NCBI RefSeq assembly: GCF_036785885.1
Contig: NC_092314.1
Coordinates: 13,847,638 to 13,911,637 of the forward strand
Origin: Coffea arabica
Lineage: Eukaryota; Streptophyta; Magnoliopsida; Gentianales; Rubiaceae
Direction of reading: 5' to 3'
DNA: 64,000 bases
Under the pieces are notes generated by a model, which was not told the origin of the DNA, made no database searches, and saw only the letters and a list, made by a program, of their open reading frames with translations. Below are positions 48,001 through 60,471 of the stretch, piece after piece. Within the stretch, counting starts at the first letter, position 1. Each line of letters opens with the position of its first letter. A program made the position numbers and the translations under genes.

Positions 48001-51000
48001 CTGTGCGAATGACATAGCTTTCTTTAGCAGTATTTGTTTCTGTCGAAATGGCCTCAAGGGCCAACCTCTATTTCCAGTCACCCATAGAGAGCGATGAAGC
48101 ACAAATGAAATGATGAGTAAGGATGCTTCCTTGAGATGGCCTGCCTTCCCAAGCAGGTCTGCCTCCCGTGGCAGATCCCCTCTCAACTTTGCTATTTCTA
48201 TAGCTTCCTCGAAGTTTCCGAGTTCTTCTTCCAACAACAAAAGTTCATCAATACAGCCTATGCATTTCAGGAAGTTACGTCTGGAATCCATAGAAAGGAA
48301 AGCTCTAACATATTTTATCATGGATTTAAAATCCTTGAGCTTATAATAACTCAAAGCGCAACTCTCCAAGAACTCTTGTTCAATTTTTTCAATTTCCATT
48401 TCGCCAGGAGCATTCTGTTTCCATTTCGTAATGTATTGCCTTCCCAATTCAAAAAGACTCCCCTGAGTGCACACAGACAAACACTCCAACAAGTAATTGC
48501 CATCAGCATAAGCCTTTGCTGCAAGTTCATAACTTCTAGCCAAAGTGAAACAATCACCCGCTTGTTTAGGATCTCCACATTTATCAAAGGAAATTCTTCC
48601 TGCAGCAAGATTCAAAAGGTTGAACTTCAAGACTATGCTTTTCCAGTTAAATGTTTGCACAAGTAAAATACCATTTTCAAACCAAAGATAACTACAAAAA
48701 ACAACCAGTTCCTCAACAACAAATCCCCCCCCCCCCCAACAACAAAAACCCCATCCCCTCTCCCTCCCACAATAAAACAAAAGTATGTCTATAATAATTG
48801 TATTAAAAAACATAGGGGACATTGAGATATCATGCCTGCTCTTTCGTAATCCCCTCTCAACTTCGCTATTTCCACAGCCTCCTTGAAGTTTCCAAATTCT
48901 TCTTCCAACAGCAAAAGCTCATCAAGACAGCCTATGCTTTTCAGGAATTTCCGCCTTGAATCCATAGTAAGGAAGGCTTTAACATATTTTGTCATTGATT
49001 TATGATCCTTGAGCTTATAGTAGCTCAAAGCGCAACTCTCCAAAAACTCTTGTTCGGCTTGTTTGATTTCCTTACTTTGTTTGGCGGTACCATTACCACC
49101 ACCAGCAGCCTGTTTCCATTTCTTAATATATTGCCTTCCCATTTCAAAAAGATTACCCTGAGTACATGCGGACAAACACTCCAAGAAGTAATGGCCATCA
49201 GCATAAGCCTTCGCTGCAAGTTCGTAACTTTTAGCCGAAGTGAAACAATCACCTGCTTTTTTAGGATCTCTACATTTATCAAAGTAAATTCTTCCTGCAG
49301 CAAGATTCAAAAGGTTGAACTTCAAGACTATGCTTTTCCAGTTAATTGTTTGCACAAGTAAAATACCACTGTCAAACCAAAGGACACCAGCTGTTATTGA
49401 ACCATAACTACAAAAAACAACCACCCACCCCTCACCCCTTCCCCTCTCCCTGGCGCCGACAATAAAACAAAAGTATGTCTATAAGAGTTATATTAAAAGA
49501 TATATAACTAAGGAGACATTGATACATCATACCTGCTCTTTCGTAATCCCCCAAATCACAGAAGCATTCAGCTGCAGACTCAGCTCTGCCAATGGAGTCG
49601 AACAACTCAGCAGCCTGTCTGAGTATTGTACAAGCCTCTTGAGGATTTGACTCACGCAGCTGATCAGCAGTTGCCCTCAGGCTAGCAGCCTTGGCCCGTT
49701 TCTCCCAATTTGTATCTCCTGCCCTTTCAAAGCACATGGTTGCCATATGATACTTGTTCTCCTGGTAAAGCTGCATTAAAATATAAAGAAAAATTTTGTA
49801 GATTCCAGAATGAATGATAACATGCACAGCAAACGCGAAGCATAAAATGCATAGAAGCTGCGGTAGCAGAAACTTTAGAGAGCAGTCCAACCTTTATACC
49901 CCTTGATTTCCACTCTGCAGGACTGCTCGCCATTAGCATCGTTTGTGAAAATGATTCATCCACCTCCTTTACTTGCACAAGGCCCAACTTCTTCCAGAAG
50001 TCAAACATGGGTGCAGCAAACTCCTCACTATCTTCACAAATCCACAGTCTCTGCCTTGTCCGCGTAATTGCCACGTATAATTGTTTCAATTCAGAACAAA
50101 GGATACTGTGTCTTGCATGACTAAAACTAGGAAAGCACCTAGGGAAACAAGAATCACGTAGATCTTTTTTCTCCACGAAGTCATACACCACTCTCCATTG
50201 GTTCTTCAGAGGCGATGAACTGAAAAAATTGTACAGTAAGACATCCTGCAAATTGTACAATAACCCAATCAAGACACAGAGTAAATTTTGAATGAAAATG
50301 AGGAAAATCTTTAGCAAAGAAATCACTAAATGGAAGAAATAAAAGCAGCTAGGCATGCATTCAGTTTTCCCAGGCCCTTGGTCATACTCATAAACGGTTG
50401 GTTAGAGAATCACTTGGTAGTAAATGACAATCAATCACCTGAAACTCTAGACCCTTGCATTCCAGTATTGTAAGAACAAGAGCATGATTTCCTACATCTC
50501 TAGAAATTCCTTCCCGAGCAGAATCATCACGTACTAGTATAACCTGTTCGGCACCAAAGCCTACTACTTTCCCACCAGTCTTTGCAGTCTTTCCGAAAAT
50601 AATCTCAATAGCACTCTCGTTAGGCTTAAGCAGAATAGGAGCTTCACCATATATAAAGCTAATTTCAGGTTTCAAAATATCAACAGATTGAGGGAAAAAT
50701 TGGTAAAGAATGTCTGTGACACTCTGTGCTAATTTAAGTACTCCAGCATGAGTACGGAAGTTCTGGTGCAAATTCAAAATTTCTGACATACGTCTTTTCT
50801 CTCTTCTTTCAACATATTTGTCACTCTTTGATTTCATTATGAACTCATTATAGAATAGAGATCGTATATCTTCAAACCTAAAATCAGTACCCCTGGCAAT
50901 AGTTTGAGCTGTATCACCAGAAAAGACAAAACCTTCATCCACATTTTTGCAGATATACTTGAACAGAGCTATCTGACTCATAGCAAGATCTTGCACTTCG

Positions 51001-54000
51001 TCAATGTACACAAAATCCATTTTATCACCCTCCAGACCCTTGCTCTTCAGCCTAAGATGAAGGTCAATAACAAAATCAGACAGATCAAATTCCCCACGCT
51101 GTAATTTCTTCTTCTCGTAAGCTTGAAAAGCAGTATAGATCAGCTCTCTCTCATCTGAGCTCAGGGTTGATGCCCTACTATTAGACATGGAAACATATTC
51201 TTGCCTGCTCAATTTACCATCAGGGGCTTCCCCAGCTAGCAAGCCTCCTTTAATGTGAGATATTATCTCCGTAAATGTTCTTGAAGAATCAAGCTTCTTC
51301 GTCAGTTGTGAATTGAAGTGAGGCCAATAATGGAAACAAAACCTCTCATAATTTACCTCCTTCATTCGTAAGAGAGATTGCAGAACAGCAGATCTGAAAT
51401 TTCCACTTCTACCAACAGAAAAGTTCATTATCTTCTTCATCTCAGGAAATCGTCTGAAATAAGAATCACCAATTGTCCCATCAAGCATCATCAAAAACTT
51501 ATGAAATGTAATGACAAGAGGGTACTTTTCGGAAGGAATGCCAACAAAAGAATCTGGTATATCTTTAAACTGTTCTATATCTTCCACATCTTCGGCATCA
51601 TTCAAACTGGTGTCAGATGGGAAATTTCCACTGCAAGCAACACTGCACTCAAGACGGTTAAGGTTAGATATATAATTATTAAGAATACTTTAGTTTTCTC
51701 TGTACTATGTAAAAGGATATTATTTTAAAGAAGAAGTCTAGTATGTCAGAATGCTAACTGTATCATGTAATCACAAAACGAGCTGCTAGGAAAAATCCAG
51801 CATATCTCACATAACTTTCCACCAACTGCACAACGATTAGAAGTGTGAATTAATTTGCTGCTAGAGTTCATTGCCGCATGGATTTCTGTGATGTTCCTTT
51901 TCTTTTTGGGTTATTCAACGGGAGACTCCAAACCTGACAAGGGGAAGGGGGAAAGGGAGGGCTGGAAAACCTGGGACCTCACCATCGCCTAGCTAATGTC
52001 CCTACAAGCTAAACTGGGTCTTGGGGACATATCCCAAAATTAAGTTGCACGTGTGATCTCTTTCCTTTCCTGAACTATATATGAACTGACATGCCAAATG
52101 CCTTCTCAGAACGTTATGACCTGCACAGACTTCAACCTAATACATGTTCTAATCTTTTAGAACTATGATAAAATGTAAATGGCTTCATATACAGCATGTA
52201 GTTGAGCTCCATCGTATCTATACTATGTAGCATGACTGCTAAAACAGCACAACCAAGTAAGCGAAGTAAGACAATTAGAGCAGCAATGAGTATGAATCGA
52301 ACACTACATTAAAGTACATACAAACAAATTGTACTTGATCACTGGTTAGCGGTTACCTTATCAGACGGGAAACATAATGTTTGACTGCAGAACATAGTCT
52401 TGGGCTTACTGTCACAAAAAGCTGGCGCAAAAATGTCTTCCTGGTCACTTCTGTAGAGTGATCAAACTCAGTTCTCTTCAAGACGCTCGTAGACATACTG
52501 TTCTCAGCTGTAGTAAATCCTTCCGAAGCAATATGGTAGATTTGTTCTTTCTCGAATAACTTCATGGACAGGACAGTAGTTTTCCCTGTGCCAGATCGCC
52601 CAAGGATGAAGCTGCTTTTGCAGAATTGAATAATTTCCCACTCTTCATCTGTAACTTCAAAAGGCAGATCCAATTCCTGACCATCACGACTGAAAAGTAA
52701 ATGACTCACAGCACCAGGTGACAGGGAGTAAAACTTCATGAGTTGCAAGCTTTCGCTAACTCTCGAATTTTCAGCATAACATCCTCCATCAAATGTGCTA
52801 TCAGTAGAATCTGCAACAGATTTGCCATTATTCATGTTCTTATGTCGGATTATCTTTGATGAGTTGGGCCAACACTCGGGAAGTTCTGCTCTCCTGAACA
52901 AGTAAATAAAAGGAAAAAGCACGAGCAAATATGTTAATGCTGTCCCATTAAAAGTGGAATTCAGTTAGTACGAAGAAAAAAGTTACCCATTAAGACATTT
53001 CTGTTTGCATCGATTGATGAAATCATCAGTATACATATTGAAAATGTTGTCAAGACGTTTCAGCAGCTTTGGGATCTCCACCAGAGGTAATATATCCCAC
53101 ACCTTCAAGACTTGCATGTAATTTGATTTCTTAACAATGTCTATTGAGCACACCACATAGAGCCCCTCAACCTTAAAATGTTTCACAATCTGTGAAGATC
53201 TTTCACAAACTAAGTCCACATTTATTTTCTTAGGTCGCCAGCCACTGGCAAGACAAAGCAACAGGTTTAGGACTGACTTCTTCATGCGGGTGGAAGTCAT
53301 CTTTCTAAATGATTTCCGAAAGTCGTCACTAAATAAAACCTGTGACATAACATATAAAAGTAATAAAAAGATTCATGAATAAACCAGAAATTCAAATCCA
53401 AAATAACCAAAATGATTAAACTATACAAGAAAATTTGAACAAAGAAAGGATGCCTTGAAGATTTTAGCTAACTAAAATAGACAACAGAAATCCACAATGG
53501 ATTAGGTATATATCCAAACAACTATATATGGACAGAATGCATAATATTGATATCATAACGATGATGCTACACCAAAAGGAACATAAACACGAAGAAATTT
53601 TGAATAGAGAAAAGAAAGTGCAGCATGTTAATACAAAATTTAATACCGTCCAAACTGTCATGCAAACTTTTATAGTCATAGTTTCCTTGATGGACATATT
53701 ATTCCAGTATGTACAAGTATGCTGCCAGGAATGTTACCTAAATTGATACCATAAAGAAGCAAACAACTGAACATTACCGTCCACCGTTGCTGTTTGAAAA
53801 GTGTGCTATCCCCATTAAGCAAATCCTCCATCTGATCCAGCTCTTTCTTCACATCCAAAATCGTGTTTGATACATCAGTGTCCTCATCAGCACTAAAGAA
53901 ACAACCACGAGCCTTAGCATCACAAATTAATGCTTCCCAAACTGATCGAGTATTTGTTAGTGTATCCGCATTTCCAAAGATCCAAAGACAGTGCCTAGCA

Positions 54001-57000
54001 AGGGACAAGAAATTCAATTTCTGCATATTTGAAATTAAAGATTAGAGAAAAGTTCCTTGCAGTAATATAGCTGAAAAAGTACCGAGCTCTTGTCAAAGCA
54101 ACATTGGTTCTCTGAGGACTAGATAGGAAACCAATAGACCCTTTATTATTGGCTCTTACAGTAGATAATAAAACAATATCTTGTTCCCCACCCTGATATC
54201 CATCTATAGATTTTACTGTCACAACAAAATTGTCAAGATTTTCAAACTTATGACGAAGTTTTTCTTGAACCAGTGCAACTTGAGCAGCATAGGGTGATAT
54301 TACCCCAACGCTTAGAGATGTATCAGATCCATTCCAAGCTGTGCCAAAAAAAGTAATTTGTTACGTCAAAGAAGACATGGAAAACATATAACAATAGTCA
54401 AAGTAGCATAAAAACCATGTCATGGGTATTAAGTACGCATATTACAAATTCAGTCAGATTCCTAATAGATAATTAATTATACAAGTGAGAGTAGTTTTGC
54501 ACCCTCAATACTCCAGCAATTCATGTAAGATGGCTCTACCAATCTTAATTTGATGTTTTGATGCATTAAGCTTCAATTTTCTAGCCCTTCATATGATTTC
54601 CAGAGACAAAAGCATATTCATGAAACAGAAGCTACTCAGTCAAATATTATACTATCTTTAGCCAAAGGTGTCTTTTTCTCATTTTCATACTCCTTTTCTA
54701 TTGTAGAATGAAGGCATGTCTTTCCTTTCCATTGTTCTATCTGGACTGGACTAAGGCTAAACTGAAAATATGGACTAGGTAACTGCTTCAAATCCTGCAC
54801 TCTGATAGAGTCAAACTTAATACAGCAGCATATATTTTATGATATTTCTCAACAGAAAACTTGCTTGTAGATGGAATTATTCAAACTAGGAAGCCTTGAC
54901 ATGCCTTTGTACAGCTTCTGAACTATCTTTACCACCACAGCCGCCTCAACAATATTTCTCAAGCTGTAATCATCACCATCGCCATCTTCATTTCCACCTG
55001 GGACATTAATGAATGAATAGGGACCAAACATTTTCTCCCGAAGAAAACACCTTTCGTGCTTTTTACTCCTAACTTCAGGTGCATCCATGATCTTGTCCGT
55101 ATAGAAGATAGAATTTGGGAAGCAACTGATAGATGGATGCATTCTATATTGAATGTTAAGCAGGTGCTTTGGCTGACCCAATGAACTCAACCTTTCAAAT
55201 AAGCTTCTTCCAAATGCGGCATTGGCAGATATCTATATTATACGTAAACAGATATATATTATGTCTATGAGGTAATCAGATGTCATGCATGTAAGAATAT
55301 TCTATTGGCCTGTATAAATTCATTAGCAATTTGCATACCTTGCTATTAACGCTTGCTGGCAACTGGCACTCATCACCAACAAGAATAGCATGCTTTAAAC
55401 CAGGTAGTTGAAGTGGTATAAGGGATTCACACTCTTTCAATTGGGCAGCCTCATCAATGACCAGCACTTTAAGTGGCTCCACATTTGTCCTGTGCAACTT
55501 GTAGGAAGTAGAAGCAGTGCAGAATACCAAGGTAGCCATTTGGAAACAGAGTTCCCTTATTGATTCTTCATTCACAACGGCTGGGATGCCCAGATTTTCA
55601 AGAGTTGAATGAACGGTTTTCAGGACAAAGAGACACTTGCTTCTAATATCTGGCAGCAACCAGGTACATGTGACTGCTTCGGAAAAATCTTCCACCATTA
55701 TGCTAGAAGAATAGAGCTTCTCCAGTATATCAGAGGTCAAAAACTTTTCAAACAGCTCCTTCTCCAAAGACTCAAGCAGATAAATCAGATGTACCATGTT
55801 TTCAAAATTTTGTTTTGCAACAAAACTTCTTGCTACATGAGTGCAGAATGTAATCAGACATCTTCTGAGAGATGGTAAAATTGCTTTTACGCCTGCTCTG
55901 ATGAATTCTAGAAAAAACTTTGGCTTATCTTTTGGAGCTTCATCTTTGTTTTCCTTGGTTTTGATCAGCTCATTTTCCAGAAAGATATGGTAGTGTGAGG
56001 CACCATGCTCAAGCAAATCAATCATAGAACGCACACAATGTTTCAAACCATTTGATGGTGCAAAGCACTCAACAAGCCTCTTCACGCGGTAGTCAAGGTA
56101 TATATCTTCAATATCAGGGGCAACTTTTAGTCGATCCTTATTTCCAAATAATATAATATCTCCCAATGGAGTAAACGGATCACTTTTTTCAGATTCAGCA
56201 GCATATGCCTCTTTTACCAGTTTTACCACTCGAGATGCAACTTCTTTTACTGCCACATTGGTTGGGGCACAACAAAGAGTCCTGTAATTCATTCTTAATA
56301 GGATAAATAGCATCTGACTTACTGTTTTGGTTTTCCCTGTCCCCGGTGGACCCCAAATGAGTTCAATGTGAGAATTCCGGTCACATGTCATCTTATGGAG
56401 AGACGCCCTTATGGCTTCAGTTTGGGATTCATTCATCTGAGAGTATAAATCTGATCCAAAACTTTCAGACAATTGTCCAGTGTGATTTACTGAACAAGAA
56501 TCACACTGTTCTTCAACCTGTGACACCACAGCAAAGATCAACATAAAGGGTAATCAGTAAAATAAAGATTCATCTAACCAAAAAACACACAATATTGAAA
56601 AGTAGAGAAATAGTTCAGCTGAATATTCGATCTCCATATTAATTAGCCTCACAATGACCTTAGTTCATAAACTGTAGAAGTATGTGTTTTCATGGTAACA
56701 TTTTTCATATCCTGGTGGTTGACTTGACAAAAGCAAAACATATCTATCTTATGGATTCTCTAGATTTAGCAAATGCATGTTTGTCCAAGTGAGATACCAA
56801 TGAATACGAGATGAAGATGGAGGACTAGCAGATTGACCTGTTGTCAAGCTTGGTATCTATAACCTAAGTACATGTAAACAATTGATTGAGATACAAAAGA
56901 TTATTTATAGTAAACATAAAGAGGCACATCTTAATCCTTTTAAGAGAAGATAATAAGCAAAAAGATTATAGCCTTTCTTTTTGAATTTCAAAACAGCTAA

Positions 57001-60000
57001 ATCTAATTGTAAAAATGATGAATTTTCCTAACTTGCTCCAAAAGCCAGCCTGGTGAAGGTGAACATAAATTACTTGAAGAAGTGAAATTCATTTTTAAAC
57101 TTAAAACAGAGATGAGGATTGAACCGTACTAAATCAGCTAAACATTCTCTTCTTCATCTTCTCTTTTTGACGAGTTCCAACAACAGCTGCATTTCCCAAA
57201 TATATGACAATTTAAGAAAGCACCTAGCCTACACCAATGCTATTACACTGGCATTAGGTATAATCTCTCATGTTCAGCATGTAAAGATATATGTCCCCTG
57301 TTTGGGAAAAAATTCTCAAAATAATGTTCTCATTCATTTTTTACTTTATTTCTCTAGACAATTGCTATAATGTCATGAGACTCATGATTCAGGGATGGTT
57401 TACTGGGGAGATATCGAAAAGCTATTATATAGATCATGTTATAGGGTCTGCATTGCCTAAAATGTCAGGAAAAGTCACATACTCCTCCAATGAACAGAAT
57501 ACCTTCTAACACATCATAAAACCTTCATCTAACTATTTCTGTTTAGCATAAACGTCCACTAGATAGCACAAATGGGACAAGGTCTTCTCTTGAATGGAGG
57601 CAGATTTGCTAGTAGCATGATGACAATTAGTCACTAGGCAAATTTGCTGACAGCATCGTTAGATTGAGCATTGTCTTCTGTAAGAATGAGAGGAAAGTTT
57701 TCCACATTCATGTTGACTGGCGATGAACAGAATTGCTTTTCTGTCTGTTGCCAATTTTCCAATTTTATGGATACCTAATCATACTTTTATGATTAACATC
57801 TGACAAATTTCGTGAAAAGCAATGGGAGCAATGGCAGGCTACCGTGGTACATCCACTATTACTAGCTAGGATACTGTCATTTTGACTGTAATGGGAAATT
57901 ATACCTACAGTTAAAAGTATATTCAAAAAGGGGAAGAATCTGGGCATCAAATTTGGAAACTCAAGTCTTTTTGAGATAATGCCGTGGAGAAAGCATCAAT
58001 TCAGCCTCATACTTACCATGGCATTAGAGCAAAGAACCTTCTCAATAAGCGTCAAATTTTTGAACCAATGCAATGCCTTCCATATTCTTTTATTTGTCAT
58101 AGTATTTGTCAAGTACACCACATAAAGCCAGTCCTGCTTCTCACCCTTGAATGGCATGTCTTCCGGTGTCTTGACCTTAAACTTAGTTGATGAAGTGCTC
58201 CCATCAATGCCTTCACCTTTAATGTCAGTTACCGATGCCAATGTCCATGACCAGTGCATCCTTTGGAGGTCAGACCTGGTTTCAGGTTTTGAATCTGAAA
58301 TAACAAGAATATCACCCGGCAATACTTTATAAAGCTCTTTACCATGGTTAACAAATTTGTTTCTCCATTGATCAACTTTAACTTCGTATAGAAAATTTCC
58401 ACAAGATTTTGCTTCCTCGAGAATTTGCACTTCAGCAAATGGTGCCTGATGTATAGATTCCATAGCAGAAGCAAGCTGTGCTCGTGTTTCTTCCAATAAA
58501 GGGTAACTGTAAGAGTCAAGGTAATTCCCTACTGATTCAAACAATTCAGGTATCCACTCTACCTGTAAAGTATAGAGATGGCATTCATTACATCAAGCCT
58601 AGGAAAAATGCAGTTGATGTAACCCAAGGAAAAAGGAAAACACCAGCAAAAGTTGGAGACATACAGCAAAAAAGACACAAGCACATCAAACAATATGTAC
58701 TGCACTCAGAATCTAAATTGAGGGCAAAAGTTCATATTCTTGCAATAGCTACTGAATGTTGCTCAATTAACCGGTATCACAAATATCAAAAAAAATGATG
58801 GCATAGTATAACACTAACAAAAATTGGACATGCACAGCCAAAAAAAATTGACAAAAAGACAAATTGAAGCTAAATTGAAGACAAGAGTTCCTCATTTTTC
58901 AAATCTTAGAAAATGTATGACAAAAAGATGTCCAGAGATTAATTTCTGCAGGGCAATATCGCTGGAATAGAGGAGCTTAACTCTATGGCCTTCAGATTGA
59001 TCACCTTGGCTGTGCCACTCAAGAATCAACATTCCAACAACTCAAAGAAGAATCAACTACAGAACTATAAAATGAATGCTGTTGAAATTTGAAACATCTC
59101 AATTTTTGAGGTTCAGACATCCCACAATGGGATTGAGATAGCTTAAGTCTATCTAGTCTCAATTTGGGATGTCTCATGTCCATATTGCTAAAGAAGTAGA
59201 ATTGAGACATCCCAATTCCCCATAACAAATATAGGTTTAACAATGTGATCCAATTAAAGCAAATAATTTTATACTTCCAACAAACGAAAATTTCTGAATT
59301 TGTAGCCCATCCATTGCAATGATATAAAATTCCAGAATTTGTTACCATTTTGCCGTTCCTCCTTTTTACTCAAACAACATACACTACCTTCTAAGAAGCA
59401 TATAATCCAAAGTAACTAGAAAAAGTTTCTGGCACTATATTTTGTACTTCTAACAAGTGAAAAAAGTTTAAAACTCTTTATCAAATATCTTTTTCACTTT
59501 CCTGAATCACATTAGATAGTTCATTTTTTCTGTTATTTTTACTGTAGATTAAATTCTGAATTATATGATGTAAATGTTTTTCCATTGTCTTCTTAACCAC
59601 TGATTTTCCATCATATAGACCTAATTTTATCTATACATACTGTATACAAGGCGACAGTATTTCAATTGATATTTAAAGAATTGAAGACTATGATATTTAG
59701 TGAAAACCCACAGCCAGAGGCCTAGAAATAAGAAATACTCTTTAGTCTGAAATATTATGCTATATTTCTCACTAGTATGTACCGGTGAATCTTACGATCC
59801 CCATGTACCCTCCCCATTTCTTAAATCCCACTCCTTCCCTACTACAAAATTTTTTTTTTTTTTAAAAAAAAGAACTAGTGAATTGTACAATAGATTAATG
59901 TTATAAAATAATAAATGACTTTTGCCTTCAAAGTCAAGCTTAAATGGTCGAGACATTGATATATAACTATGTGGGGCATGATTTAATTTTGAAATTTTCT

Positions 60001-60471
60001 CTTTTCTGTCTTCCTCCTTGTAAGATATAGATTGAATATATGACCGATTTCATTCACACTAACAAATATTGGTCTAAAATAACTATACTTTGTACAGTGT
60101 CAAAAATAAAAACACTAGTTTCAACAAAACAGAACTTTAAGGCCACTAAGTGGATTCACTCCAAAACAATCATAAAAAAAAATGCATACATTTCATTTCA
60201 TCATTTGTCAGATCTTTAGTCAAACTTTTGTTGCAAACAATTTGAGAGAAAGTTGTAAAATCACTCAACTTTACTTAGGAGTATTTGACTAAAAGAAAGC
60301 AACAAAGAATTATCAGAAATGAAAAATGAAGTATGGAACATAAATTCTAACCTGATCTTTGTATCGATTCTCATTAAAAATGTCATGAAGGGACCATTTC
60401 AAAACCATGTCAGTGAAGTCATCTTTAGGCCATGCTCTCTTCTTGCTTGAACAATCCCCTTCCATCATCAT
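45011..60471 (-). CDS. TRANK1-like protein with two SF1 helicase domains, complete copy B
   Basis: Model: complement(join(45011..45254,45626..45810,45937..48599,48836..49294,49533..49770,49892..50245,50439..51630,52357..52893,52987..53339,53778..53994,54083..54338,54905..55232,55339..56517,58017..58562,60352..60471)). Its 8,871 nt are open throughout and give about 2,956 residues; all phases agree. Domains: family N-terminal region (1-222); SEN1/UPF1-like helicase with GPPGTGKT (278-285), DEAAQ (577), GDECQLP (603), QYRMHP (643) and QRTNVALTRAR (800-810); UvrD-like helicase with GRSGTGKT (1098-1105), DEVQD (1389), QNFRTH (1468) and VAITRTR (1634-1640); TPR-like helical region from about 1695. 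Both ATPases look catalytically complete. Plant relatives are annotated TRANK1-like; an RNA/DNA helicase role is inferred, partners unknown. The start is the first Met of MMMEG; an ATG nine codons upstream is possible. Oddities: a duplicated exon, two GC donors and a stop before a Lys-rich tail. The introns hold no other gene. Confidence 0.9.
45768..45851 (-). repeat. 42-bp tandem duplication carrying a second splice acceptor (exon 14)
   Basis: TTTCCAG|GAGGAATTGGAAGAA occurs twice, giving acceptors at 45810 and 45768, 42 bp apart. Using the inner site would drop 14 residues (EELEESISFLTRFQ) without changing frame. Confidence 0.75.
48173..49548 (-). repeat. Tandem exon-intron duplication in the TPR-like region
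   Basis: Intron 11 plus exon 12 (48836-49532) and intron 12 plus the first 425 bp or so of exon 13 (48173-48835) are near copies. Both exons encode GRI-FDKC-DPK-AGDCFT, SYELAAKAYADG, QEFLESCALSYYKLKD and AKLRGD. Exon 12 ends DYERAG, copied from the end of exon 11. It adds 153 residues in frame (phase 1 to phase 1). Without it the protein would be about 2,803 residues. Confidence 0.9.
48834..48835 (-). other. GC donor of intron 12
   Basis: Exon 12 ends AGAGCAG|GCATGATATC, whereas the parental site at exon 11 reads AGAGCAG|GTATGATGTATC. A T-to-C change after the duplication turned GT into GC. The downstream acceptor is a normal CTGCAG. Confidence 0.7.
49892..52893 (-). other. UvrD/PcrA-like helicase module of copy B (exons 8-10)
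   Basis: Exon 8 carries motif I (FILGRSGTGKTTVLSMKLFE). Exon 9 carries motif II (FVYIDEVQDLAMSQ), III (FSGDTAQTIARG), IV (LHQNFRTHAGVLKLAQ) and V (TILECKGLEFQ). Exon 10 carries motif VI (QLYVAITRTRQRLWI). This is SF1A organisation, so two different SF1 motors sit on one polypeptide. A 726-bp intron (51631-52356) separates motif I from the rest and holds no gene. Confidence 0.85.
53778..56517 (-). other. SEN1/UPF1-like helicase module of copy B (exons 3-6)
   Basis: Exons 3-6 encode motifs I to VI of an SF1B helicase: IELIWGPPGTGKTKTVSQML, CCAPTNVAVKEVASRV (Ia), VLVIDEAAQL (II), LVGDECQLPASV (III), NIQYRMHPSIS (IV), SIDGYQGGEQDIVLLSTVR (V) and QRTNVALTRAR (VI). The roughly 290-residue spacer between motifs Ia and II is long and helical, comparable to the inserted subdomains of UPF1-like enzymes. 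Exon 6 continues into HCLWIFGNADTLTNTRSVWE, the usual C-terminal end of SEN1-like domains. Confidence 0.9.
54903..54904 (-). other. GC donor of intron 4
   Basis: Frame continuity from KLYK to AWNGSD requires exon 4 to end ACAAAG|GCATGT in phase 1, because exon 5 starts CTTGGAATGG after GGCACAG. The nearest GT alternative (after YKQ at 54861) is phase 0 and would shift the frame of exon 5. Confidence 0.65.

Noticed and set aside
48600..48822. N-terminal extension of the 982-codon open frame beginning at 48822
   Set aside because: This part is intron 12 read-through. A CTGCAG acceptor at 48600-48605 and similarity to intron 11 show that coding starts at 48599.
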